Shown piece by piece: positions 1-10,125 of a DNA stretch of 64,000 bases (position 1 is its first letter; every line of letters starts with the position of its first letter). The notes beneath the pieces were generated by a model that was not told where the DNA came from, made no database searches, and worked only from the letters and a program-made list of their open reading frames with translations. The position numbers were made by a program, and so were the translations under genes. The DNA comes from Callipepla californica brunnescens. Lineage: Eukaryota > Chordata > Aves > Galliformes > Odontophoridae. Location of the stretch: the NCBI GenBank assembly GCA_023055505.1, contig JALIRH010000007.1, positions 14,986,273 to 15,050,272 on the forward strand. Reading direction: 5' to 3'.

Positions 1-299
1 AATGAGAATCCAACAATGTGAGATTCTCAGGCAACCTTCTGTCACCTTAACCAGAAGCAATATGGGACAACAGTCACACAACCCTTCAAAGACAAATTCC
101 ACCAGACACAGATTAAGGAAGCCCTACAAGCCAAGCTGCTCCTAGCCGTTCTCATTACTGATCAGGCAGGGGCCAAACAGTAACAAACAAGAAAACGCAA
201 TGGATGCACAGAACAGCTGCTGTCAGAAAGAACAGCTTAAGAAGGTCATCAGCCCAACTCCCATAAAAACTGTTCTAATTAGATTATATTTTCCAGTAC

Positions 300-2300
300 A
301 CTGTCCAAGGAAGGAGATCTCACAACCCCCTCTAGGCAGCCCATTCCAATGCTTCATCAGTCTCAAGACAGAGCTATATTCCCCTCCCCACCACTGTTAT
401 CTAGCTGGTATTACATGTGCCACAACTTGTTTCTTACTCTTTCTGTTGCTAAACATCTGAAAGAAATGTTCCTTATATTAACTACTAAGTAGGCAGAGGG
501 AAAGTAATGAGATTTCCTCTTAACATTCTTAAAACTAAACAAGCTCAATTTTCCATCTCACCATATTTAAAGTGATTCAGCACTGTGTCATGTCCTCCAC
601 TAGGTTCACTCTTGTTCGTAGCTACCTTTCTTTTACAGAGGAGCCCACTGGTCACAGTACTTCCAGTATGGCCTCACTCCATTATGGTCTCACCAACGTG
701 AGGAGCTACTCCCAGTATGGTCTCACAAAAGGGACGATTGCTTCCTATGACCTGCTGGCTATACTGCTAATACAGCACAACACGTAGTCAGTCCCCTGCT
801 GCCAGGATGCACTCCTGATATACTGTCCATCAATGACCTAGGTCCTTTCCTGTAGAGCTGCTTCAAGCCATCTGACCCCTGCCTGTATCAAAAGTTGTTC
901 TATGCCACACACAGGACTTTGCGGCCCAGTGTTAATCCCCAAGGTACAGCACTAGCACACGGCCACCTACTGACCTTTATATGGCTCCTCACTATCCTTT
1001 AAACCTATCAGTCTGTCCATCTATCTGATCATTCACTTGCCTAGCTGGCATCTCTCCATTTTGGCAATAAAAACACTGTAGTAGATTGAGCTGGAGATCC
1101 TCCTAAAAATTAAACAGCGTGCACTGTGCTCTTCTCAGCTTCAAACCAATCACACCATCACAGAAGGTAACTGAGTTAATCAGGTACAATGTACCTTTGT
1201 TAAAAGCTTCCAATCACCTTTTAGCTTTTTCTTATGCTGAGAAATAGCTTCCAGGACTTATATCATAACATATTTGCAGTTTCCCAGATTCCCCTTCTTG
1301 CCCATCTTGAAAAGTAGGCATAACATTTACCTTTCATAGCCTCTGAGAGCTTTCAGTGATGACAGTAAGCATCCACAGCATCAGGCAGTTCTCCTCAATG
1401 CACACCATCTCATTCCACTGACATGCAATTGTACAACTTGCTTCTGTACTCTCTAAATTGTACCAGTGAAAACAGGGACAAAAAAGGCACTATGTTCCTC
1501 AGCCTTTTCCTAGTTCCCTATTACTAAATCTTTTGCTTCTTCAGCAGCAGACCCACAGTTTTCTTTAGACTTCAAGTTGTTGCCCCCACCCTTCTTGTTT
1601 CTCCCCACATCCCTCATGGATGTCAACTTTAGCTGAACTTCAGATGGACTTTTCTCAACTCCATCCCAGGCAACATCTCCATATTTCTTCTGGGAAATTG
1701 ATGTCAGCTTTCATCTGCTCTATATTTCATTTTTGTATTGTGTGAGCTTCTCACCACGAGGTTAGCTGTCCATAAGTGCAAGCAGCTGGTACCTCACAGT
1801 TGTTTATCCTGACTGTTATTAACACAGCTGGCTATGCAGACCTATGAAGGTGAGCCTTGCCTCATCTTCCCTTTGCTGCTTCTTGATGCATTTGAACTCA
1901 GGCGGGCATCCTGCCAAAACTGTTCAGCTTTCTGCATGTCAAAATAGGCCACTCTTGTGTTTTGGGAAAGTTATTATTGAAGATTAACCAGCTCCTCTGC
2001 ATATCCCGATCACTCTTCCACTGTATCCTACCAATCGTATCTCTGAACAACACAGAAGTCTGCTCTCATGAAGTACATGGTCCTAATTCTACCAGCCAAT
2101 TCAGTCACTTCTTTCATGACTTCAACCTCCTGTCTCTGACCACATCTGTGATCAGCACTTCCTTGTTTGTGAGTAACAGGCCTAACTAAGCAACATCCCT
2201 AACAATGCTCTCTGGAAACGTGTCTTTTTATTTCAAGTCAACCTGTTTAACTGCCTCCTCCAGTTACAGTAAAATTTCATTTTAGACGAGCTACAACACA
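300..2300 (-). mobile_element. Very old CR1 LINE, ORF2 remnant
   Basis: Frame-hopping translation of the minus strand follows CR1 ORF2. Around 2200-1890 come LLLTNKEVL and then RSWLIFNNNFPKTQEW (endonuclease end/linker); around 1560-1450, EKAEEHSAFF; around 1330-1250, FKMGKKGNLGN (start of reverse transcriptase); around 1160, a SVTFCDGVIG-like segment. Nucleotide traces of the C-terminal/3' part follow at 960-800, 780-640 and 370-320 (AACCCCCTCTAGGCAGCCCA). Many stops and indels show great age. Boundaries are approximate, and the 3' terminal octamers are not visible. Confidence 0.6.
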
Positions 2301-2445
2301 AAGCAATTCGCACTTCTTCTACGCCTTTCACCTTGTACGCCTTTCACCTGCAAGTAGTATCACAGCTACTGTATTTCAAAACTCCATCATCTTTTGGCAT
2401 TGCATCCACATTTTATAACCCATTTGCAAGAGGCCTTTTACCTAC

Positions 2446-2601
2446 CTGTCAAAATATCCATGTCACTTTTACCGCACACACACTCATTGAAAATAGCATT
2501 CTTTAGAAGGATGTGAATATATTGCCTGAATTGGTATTTGTCTTCCATTGTGCTTACAGGCACCTGGGGTTTATGTTGCAACATGAGGGTAGGAATTAGT
2601 G
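2446..2601 (-). CDS. Candidate third coding exon of the minus-strand gene
   Basis: This 156-base open segment on the minus strand ends at a strong donor (GACAG|GTAGGT) and begins after a CAG at 2602. Both ends are phase 1, so it would join in frame to the exon at 2968-3159 across a 366-base intron holding a CR1 scrap. The translation looks like a folded protein, with a segment YQFRQYIHILLKNAIFNECV, then CGKSDMDILTG. The weak point is the acceptor: the bases before CAG are not pyrimidine-rich and a TAA lies in frame just upstream. Immediately downstream is another protein-like scrap (2340-2408) that cannot be spliced in, as the intron would be only about 40 bases, and then an old CR1. It could be a genuine exon or part of an older decayed element. 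Confidence 0.4.
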
Positions 2602-2696
2602 CTGGATCATTTTACATCTCCAATCTTTGGGTGCACATCTAATAGGTGAGAAGAGTTGTAACGATGAGAAAAATATACTGACAAACAGATCACAAA

Positions 2697-2830
2697 AACA
2701 ATCATAGGATACCCTGAGGTGGAAGGGACTGACAAGGATCATCAAGCCCAACTCCTGAATCCACAGTTTCATATTAGTAACTGCTAACACTGCATACACA
2801 CACACATACAAGGGTGATTTCATGGCTTTT
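2697..2830 (-). mobile_element. CR1 3' end fragment
   Basis: The plus strand reads ATCATAGGATACCCTGAGGT, then GGAAGGGACTGACAAGGATCA, the reverse complement of a CR1 tail. It lies in the intron between the exons at 2968-3159 and 2446-2601. Confidence 0.6.
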
Positions 2831-2967
2831 GGACCACAGGTATTCTAAGTACCAACAGCCCTTTTATTCAGATTTGTCTGCTAACATCAATTGGAAGAAA
2901 AGAAGTAGATACTACGCCGTTCTCAATTTAAGAGCATATTATCAGGAAAAGGAGCATGCAGTCTCAC

Positions 2968-3159
2968 CTCGAGATGATTTGCTGAGCATCCCACTTGATG
3001 TACTGGCATCTGCTGACAAAGCCTGAACATTTTCCAAATCATTCTCTTTGGATTTTGAGCCCAGATTTATGAGAACCACCTCCTCTTTTCCACTAGAAGC
3101 ATGCACAGGAGAAGATGAAGTTTCACCATAGAGGCGTTCCAGTACTTTCTTTATGAACA
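2968..3159 (-). CDS. Internal coding exon (FIKKVLERLYG motif) of the minus-strand gene
   Basis: On the minus strand this 192-base segment is bounded by acceptor TTTTTTACTCCACAG and donor CGAG|GTGAGA and is open throughout. It is phase 1 at both ends and so joins in frame to the exon at 19792-19813. The product starts (V)FIKKVLERLYGE, followed by a Ser-rich, charged, probably disordered stretch (SSSPVHASSGKEE, then LINLGSKSKE, ending SSGMLSKSSR). The short FIKK..LERLYG stretch resembles a helix I recall from RP1-type photoreceptor proteins (FVKRAIEKLYG), but the rest does not match, so I do not use it to name the gene. Codons look natural, unlike neighbouring chance ORFs. A first intron of about 16.6 kb is implied if no exon lies between. 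Exon status is good; identity is unknown. Confidence 0.65.
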
Positions 3160-4207
3160 CTGTGGAGTAAAAAAATATTTTTAAACAGGAAAAAAAAAAA
3201 TCAGTAATTTAAAAGGTAGCTTAAGACGTTAAAAATATACAAAACCAAACTCTAATTGACACAAGAGCTTCCTTCACATGCAGTGCAAATCTGTCTTCAG
3301 TACTCCCTACCTCTCACATGTAATAAAGTTGAAGATTTAATAAATTAAAATCCTAAACTGTGTCAGAATAGACCAGCTTTAAAACCCCAGGGACCACTAG
3401 CAAGGTGACTTGTAAAGTGCTCTATTTGACTAGACTTTGGTAATAAATTAACACAGTACATTTGTGGACTAATCACACATTTATTTTTAATTTTCTTTTA
3501 AAACAGATACTTTTAAAGATATCTTCTTACAGAAGTGTTACAAAGCTGCTTGAAATACAGCACTCCTGGCGTGGTGGCATTGCAGTTGAATCACTCATTA
3601 AAAACCAGTATGCTAAAACTGCTTAATCACATAGAAAAGCTAACAAGCAACAGTAGAAACACATGGTAACCCAATTATTTCTACTGAAGTAGAACTACAC
3701 TTATACACCTCTTCCTCTTATGGGTCACCTTCTCATTTCACCTGCAATCTGCTACTAACTCAAATGCAAGCATCATTTGTTTAAAGGAAAGAAATATATG
3801 GAAATACTTTATCCATCAACAAAACCATCATCTTCATACCTTTATATGAATGCATGCATATTTCAATCACTTAAAGTAACATCCTATGCATTTTTTGTTT
3901 ATTGCAGGACATCCCCAGTTTCATGACCACATACTGCAGGAAAAGAGGGAGCGAGAAAGAAGAGATTTGGAGGAATATATGTGACCTTAATTCCAATTTT
4001 AAATTTAACTGAAATGATACTGCACTACACAAGTGACCTGGTGCAGATTCTTGAAGTAATTCTGCCTGAAGAAATTTACAGAAATACATACTAACAGCTC
4101 ACAGATCTCTTCAATAAATGGCATTACTTTACAGCTAAGAGATCGGATTCACCAAGTTGGGAGATCCTTTAATTCCCAGTCCCAGAGAGACAAGCTCCAT
4201 CCTCCCA

Positions 4208-4483
4208 TCATCTCCCCACGCTGTCTTGGGGATAGGTTTCAATTGTTACGTCAGAGCTACAGGGAAGAATGTCTTGGATTTTTTTTTGTGCTCCTACTAG
4301 TTTACACATAATCATTTTTTGCTTGGATCCAATCTCTTGAATAATCATGGACCTTCTAGAAAGATCCATGAAAAGAGCTAAGTCTGATTTGAGCAAAAAG
4401 TTTTGCCTGCGGAGCCTGAATTTAATTTTTCTACACATATTCTTCAGAAAGTGATGCCAAAAGTCCTGAGACAAGCTACAAGA
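4208..4483 (-). other. Exon-like open segment with a good acceptor, ending in a stop
   Basis: On the minus strand the acceptor CTTGTAGCTTGTCTCAG is followed by an open frame starting DFWHHFLKNMCRKIKFRLRR and continuing through a charged, helix-prone stretch (SMIIQEIGSKQKMIMCKL) to a TGA at about 4208. It reads more like protein than nearby chance ORFs and could be an alternative 3' terminal exon of the minus-strand gene. Against this, phase 1 entry from the first exon hits a stop, so it cannot follow 19792-19813 directly, and no clear polyadenylation signal was found after the stop. It lies just outside the LTR at 4771-5323. Kept as a low-confidence candidate. Confidence 0.2.
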
Positions 4484-4770
4484 GATATCCACTTCAAGAA
4501 AACACAACCCATTCTGCTGGTTAAATGCTGCAGGTTAGCTTGTTCCCAGAAAGATATCAACAGATCAGTGTGTACTGAACACACTCTTCTTTTACTGAAG
4601 TTTCCTTGCCCAGATATTCTACTACTAGAAAGGCAGTTACTGATCTCAGGGAAAAGTAGAGAAATAACCACTACAGTAAGACAAAAGTAATTGCTTCTTG
4701 AAAATCTCTGACTATAAAGTAAATTGTCTAAGGGGTTTAACCTGGACCCTCTTTCCCTGAGCACAGCTAC

Positions 4771-5323
4771 TGTCAATGGTTTGTGGGCTGGTTCGGCCTG
4801 GTTCAGTGATGATTGGGGTGGGGGACTCACGGGCCCATGCCTTGGGAGGGGGGAAAAGGGAAAAAGGAAAAGGGAGATGAGCCTAAAAACGAAACAGTGG
4901 CAACGATCTGAGGAGGAAAGCTAGTTTACTAAATAAGATATTGGAATGCAAAATAACACAGTAAAATACAATATAATCAGAATTGAAGCTAATAAATAAA
5001 ATGAGAGCGTCCAAGAACCAAAGGCCTTACACTAAATGCTGAAGGCAAGACAGCTAGCGAGCACCCACTGCTGGGTTGATCTGAAAGGAAAGAGTTTGTG
5101 TTTCATGACATGCAAACAGTTTTTATCTTTCCCTCTGTGTGGAAAACAGAAAAATGCGAAGCAATGTAAAGTCCTCTGGGGTACGCAGTTCTTCTCTTCT
5201 GAGAAGGGGATACCCAGAACTATCAATGATCCACGGAGCTGGAGCATTAATTATTTAACTCCCCAGGCACTACATGATGTTATGATGTGGAATACCAATA
5301 ACAAAAATCATAAAACCATGGCA
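4771..5323 (-). repeat. Endogenous retrovirus 3' LTR (predicted)
   Basis: On the minus strand a purine tract (TGGAATAAGGGGTGGAA, 5340-5324) is followed by TGCCATGG at 5323, and about 553 bases later the sequence reads CCATTGACA, ending in CA at 4771. Purine tract, TG start and CA end fit an LTR directly after an internal region that carries integrase. Without the other LTR or a target duplication the exact ends are inferred. Confidence 0.55.
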
Positions 5324-6440
5324 TTCCACCCCTTATTCCACATCACTACATCATGCTTCATACATACATGAACAATGATTAACAAGCATTAAATACAAAC
5401 ACAACACATGTACACATATACTGCTGGCACTCCCCTAACATCAAATTCCCCTGTGGTACACATTGAACATCCCCATTCCTCTGCATCACCCATCAAGTGG
5501 TCCCAGGTTCCTGAGCAAAGACAGCTCCACAGAGAGGTTTACCCTTTCCAGAAGCTGAAAGGACCCAAACCGCTTTTTCCAACATGTCTACATGTACTAC
5601 AGGGACCTTATCTCCCTCTACATTAGGTAGGGAGCTGGATTGGGCAGGACCATTGCAATTGATGGATCCTCGAGTGTTGACCAACCAGGTGCCTTCTGCC
5701 AAATGCTTCTCCCAGTGTTTAAATGTTCTGCCACCCATTGCTTTCAACACTGTTTTTAACAACCCATTGTACCTTTCAATTTTGCCAGAAGCTAGTGAGT
5801 GATAGGGGATGTGATAAATCCACTCAATGCCATGATCTTTTGCCTAAGTATTTACAAGAGAATTTCTGAAATGAGTCCCATTATCTGACTCAATTCTCTC
5901 TGGAGTGCCACGTCGCCACAGGACTTGTTTCTCGAGCTCTAAGATGGTGTTTCGGGCGGTAGCATGGGGTACTGCATATGTTTCAAGCCACCCAGTGGTT
6001 GCTTCCACCATGGTGAGCACACAACACTTACCACTGCGAAATCGTGGCAAGGTGATATAATCAACCTTCCACACCTCCTCATATTTATACTTCTGCCATC
6101 GCCCTTCTTCAAAGAGAGGTTTCATCCTCTTGGCTTGTTTAATTGTGGTGCATGTACCACAGTCATGCACAACTTGTGCAATAGCATCCATAGTTAAGTC
6201 CACCCCTCAGTCTCTAGCCCACTTATATGTTGCATCTCTTCCTTGGTGGCCTGAGCTCTCATGGGCCCACTGAGCTAGAAATAACTCTCTTGTGTTGCCA
6301 GTCCAAGTCTACTTGAGCCAAATTAACTTTGGCAGCTCGATCTACCTGATGGTTGTTTTGTTGTTCTTCCCATGACAGCTACTAATCCCGCAACACTTTA
6401 ACCAACTCCACATTCAGGCACTTGTAAGGAACTATATCCA
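5324..6440 (-). pseudogene. Broken endogenous retrovirus pol fragment: RNase H tail, integrase and following region
   Basis: The minus strand encodes a retroviral integrase. The order is: tail of an RNase H-like region (about 6440-6290); a zinc-binding HHCC region (HESSGH and the CGTC pair, about 6270-6140); the catalytic core with the first Asp in WKVDY and the second in ESDNGTHF (about 6080-5860); and the third acidic residue in SGKIERYNG near 5795, followed by a C-terminal part to about 5490. The fragment is dead: in-frame TGA at 6207-6209, in-frame TAG at 5841-5843, and a frame break near 6280. Gag, protease, reverse transcriptase and the 5' LTR are absent; no env is seen before the LTR at 4771-5323. 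The integrase type recalls avian ERVL-like elements, from memory only. It sits in antisense-to-plus orientation, i.e. sense to the minus-strand gene. Confidence 0.85.
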
Positions 6441-8444
6441 AAGCAAGTATTTATTTGAGATAACAGCAAACCTAAACAAGGAGGTAAATTTTTTGCTGTC
6501 TGCTGTAGCTACCCCTCCTTAGATCAGAAGTCTGATTTCCCTAGTCATCTGTTCAAATACACCCCACATTCCTCTCTTCCTCCCAAAGAACAACTCCTTT
6601 GTTTCATTTTAAAAATATCATACACACATTGGTATTGCTTCAGAAAGCAATATGAAATCAGTTTTAACACAAGCATTCTTCTCATCTGTAACACCTATGT
6701 CTGAGAAAGCAACCTGAAATGCTTGCCTTTGAAGGGATACTTTCCACAAAAATCTCTCTTGCTTAGAATTAAGCATCTAGATCAGTAGCAGCAATGTATT
6801 TACTTCAGAAAAGGTGTAGCCCAGCTGCCAACACAAAAGCTTACTGTTTTTCAGCATGAAGAAGGGAAGAAGCAGACTGGTGCTCTTTACTGCTCGCAGC
6901 ACTTCTGTATGTGACAGTGCCCCTCAGTATGGAAAAGGTGCCTCTGCAGGGAGGCATGAAGCCCTAATAGCCACAACAGCATGGAAGTAGGCAGCAGTGA
7001 CATCTAGGGCATAACAAGTTGCCTGTCTGGAATCAGATGTACTTCAGGCCTTCTGAGTACAGCAGGAATTAATGAACCCCCAGCAGTAAACCAGTTTTAA
7101 AAGGAGGCATTCCTAAGTAGCTGGAAAAAAACAACTGACTAATTTAGTCTGAATTTAGTTTAATTAGAATCATAAGTATAATGCAACTGGCAACAAATAA
7201 GTGAAATCTGCCCAAGGTCCAGCCCTTTTCCAACAAGTTTTTCCTGCGTATCAACAAGGAAATTAGATCAATGAACAATACCTACCCTGCCACGCACAAC
7301 AGCTTTACAAGCACTGCTTTGCATTTAAGAGTCTCTCAGAAGTAAGCTGCCAAAGCCTTTTTCAGATAATAGAGGATACTGTTTCCTCAGAGTTCTATTG
7401 CTGCAATTAGTTAAAAAATAATAATAATAAAAAATAATCCTGTTATGCCAGAGAGTGTTGGCTTAACCACGGGAGGCTGGTCATGCCTGACACTACACAG
7501 TGGCATTTCTCCATCCATCCCAACTTGTTTGCTACTGTGCAGCACCAGAGATCTAGCTGTAAATCTGGTAAACACTGCTCAGACCCTTAGAACTACATCT
7601 TAAGAGGAAATGGAAGAAAAAGCACGGAAAAAAAGGATCTATCAGAGAAATATCTTTCTTATCAGAGCTCCAAAATGGAACAAGACTCACTCTCACCATT
7701 CCAGTAGCACAGCTATGTATACATATTTATCGCTGCTGTTTTTGAAATTACTGAGGGAGGATCTGCACAGATTTGTTTTCTCTTTCAAGAATCAATACAC
7801 TTCACTCTTGATAGCAGATGGATATTTCTGAGCAACCTTAAGCAATTTTGAGATATGCTTCTAAAAGACCTAATGAATTAAGAATGTGGTATTGAGAATC
7901 AACCAAAAAGAGGTGTCACATTTATGCACAATGTTAATGTGCAAGACATAAAGGATTTAATATTTCCCACTGACCAAGTTTTGGAAGACATTCTTGAAAA
8001 CTGTATTCACATATTATAAAATGTAGTGTTCCAGTCTGGGAGGGAAAGAATAGTTTAAGAGGAATTATCTCTAGAACTGAGCCAGTACTTGAACATGAAA
8101 GAAATATGAACAACAATAAGAAGCCAATTACAAGGAAAAAAAAGGAAAGCCTTGCTGCAAGAAGAACAGCAAACATATCACTACTCTTAGTTTCAGAGTT
8201 CGATTTGTTCTAACAGATTAGAAACTGCAAGTGAGACAGGGAAGCAAAGAATTCTAGGGGCAAAGCATGGCAGTGGCGTAGATGCTGCCAAAACAAACAA
8301 TGTACATATGCAACAGCGCTGCATTGCCTTCAACTATCCCAACTTCCCTAGAGGAGCTATGAAAGCAAAAGGACATCCATACGTTTTACAGGACATATAC
8401 AAGCAAGAATTAATGAAATTAACGAAGGCACACTTCAGTATCCA
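6441..8444. other. Intron-like DNA without recognised features
   Basis: AT-rich sequence with only short chance frames. A small AATAAT run lies near 7415-7437. No repeat, exon or RNA gene could be supported. Confidence 0.5.
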
Positions 8445-8757
8445 AAGATGAGCTATAAGAAAGAAGGGGACAGGCTATTTAGCAGGGTCTTTTGTGACAG
8501 GATAACAGGAAGAGCTTTCAAACTAAAAGATGAGAGGTTTAGACTGGGTATAAGGAATTTTATTTTTATTATGGCAGTGAAGCACTGCAGCAGGTTAACC
8601 AGAGAGGTGGTGGATGCCCCATCGCTAAACACGTTCCAAGTCAGGCTCAATGGGGCTCAGAGCAGCTTGATCTAGCTGTAGGTGTCCCTGCTCACTGCAG
8701 TGGAGTTGGACTGCATGACCTTTAGATGTCCCTTCCAACTGATTTTATGTTTGTCCA
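8445..8757 (+). mobile_element. CR1 3' end with ORF2 C-terminus
   Basis: The plus strand encodes the CR1 ORF2 C-terminal pattern (RFRLGIRNF, then REVVDAPSLNTFQVRL, stop) followed by a short 3' UTR ending in ATGTCCCTTCCAACTGATTTT. The frame is largely intact over the last 75 codons. 5' truncated. Confidence 0.85.
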
Positions 8758-9044
8758 ATATACAGTAAGACTTTAAAAGCTACCACAGTGGCTTATCATA
8801 GCTGATCCCCTGAGGTTTAATTGACAACCCATTATTGCAATCTGACAAAAATTAAAGATGCTTTCTGAGTTCTACTGAGAATGTATACTCCAATGTATAG
8901 AAAAAATGTCTCCATAGCTACATGTTACTGAAGAAAGATTATTCTGAACACTTGGCCACACTGTGACAACACACGGTCATACACAGATCAGGAGCCACTA
9001 TGTCTTGGGGCTCTGTTATCACGTTGCAATGTGACACTGTGTCT

Positions 9045-9212
9045 GACAGCATTCTCCTGGAGAAGCTGGCTTAGAGCAGTGTACTGTCTTCAGGGTAAAA
9101 AAACAGCTGGCAGGCTGGGCCCAGAGAACGGTGGTAAATGGGGTTAAATTTAGATGGCAACAAGCACTGTTTCCCAGGAGTGAGTATTGGGGCTGGCCCT
9201 GTTTAAGCATAA
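9045..9212 (+). mobile_element. CR1 ORF2 internal fragment (reverse transcriptase)
   Basis: GGGTAAAAAAACAGCTGGCAGG through GAGTATTGGGGCTGGCCCTG matches the CR1 segment encoding the region around VNGVK and the GxxLGPxLF block, in plus orientation and with stops. It abuts a minus-strand CR1 fragment at about 9212. Confidence 0.7.
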
Positions 9213-10125
9213 CTCTTTGGTTCCAACCAGCTAATTAGTTCTTAATCCATCAAATAGCCCATCTTTCAAATCCATACCTACCCAATTTCAAGAGAAGAAT
9301 GTGGTGAAGGACCACGTCAAAGGCTTTGAAGAAGTCCAGGTAGATGACATTCGTCACCCTTCCCCTGTCCACCGATCCCACCACTCCATCACAGAAGGTC
9401 ACCAGATTGGTCAGGCAAGATCTGCCCTTCGTGAAGCCGTATTCTTGGACCACCTCTTTGTCTTGTATGTGCTTTCACATGTCAACTAGGAGGATGTGGT
9501 CCATGACCTTCCCACGCACAAAAGTGAAGTTCACCTGCCTCTATTTCCCTGTGTCATCCTTTCTCCCTTTCTTAAAAATGGGAATAACGTTTCCCTTTTT
9601 CCACTCACTGGGGATCTCACCCAATAGCCATGATTTTTCAAATATGATGGAGAGTGGCTCAGCTACCACATCAGCCATCTCTCTTGGAACCCCGGGATGC
9701 ATATCATCTGGCCCCATGGGCTTACACACATTCAGCTTCATGAGGAGTTCTTGGACTCACTCCACTGTTACAGTGGGATGGAATCTGCTCCTGTCACACA
9801 CAGCTATAGGATCAGGGTCCTGGCAGACGTGGGGAGCCAGACCACCAGTAACAAGGCAAAGCACTTACTGAACACCTCAGCTTTTTCCATGTTTGAGGAA
9901 GCCAGCTCTCCATCCTCATTAATCAGAGGGGGCACACTCTCCTTGGTGTATCTCTTCCTGCCTATGTACCTGTAGAACCCCTTGTTATTTTTCACATCCC
10001 TTGCCAAGTTCACCTCCCTCTGTGCCTTGGCTTTCCAGATCTTATCTTTGCACATGTGGATGACATCCCTGTATTCTTCCCAGGCTACACAACCCTGCTT
10101 CCTGTACTTTTCTCTCTATTTTTTT
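9213..10125 (-). mobile_element. CR1 ORF2 fragment, 5' and 3' truncated
   Basis: Minus-strand frames give, from high to low coordinate: LARDVKNNKGFYRYIGRKR (linker), KPMGPDDMHPGVPREMADV, then GEIPSEWKKGNVIPIFKKG, then [15 protein letters not shown] and [11 protein letters not shown] (RT motif A). This is a CR1 reverse transcriptase with several frame breaks. The C-terminal half and 3' tail are missing; the fragment ends against the plus-oriented piece at 9045-9212. Confidence 0.9.
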
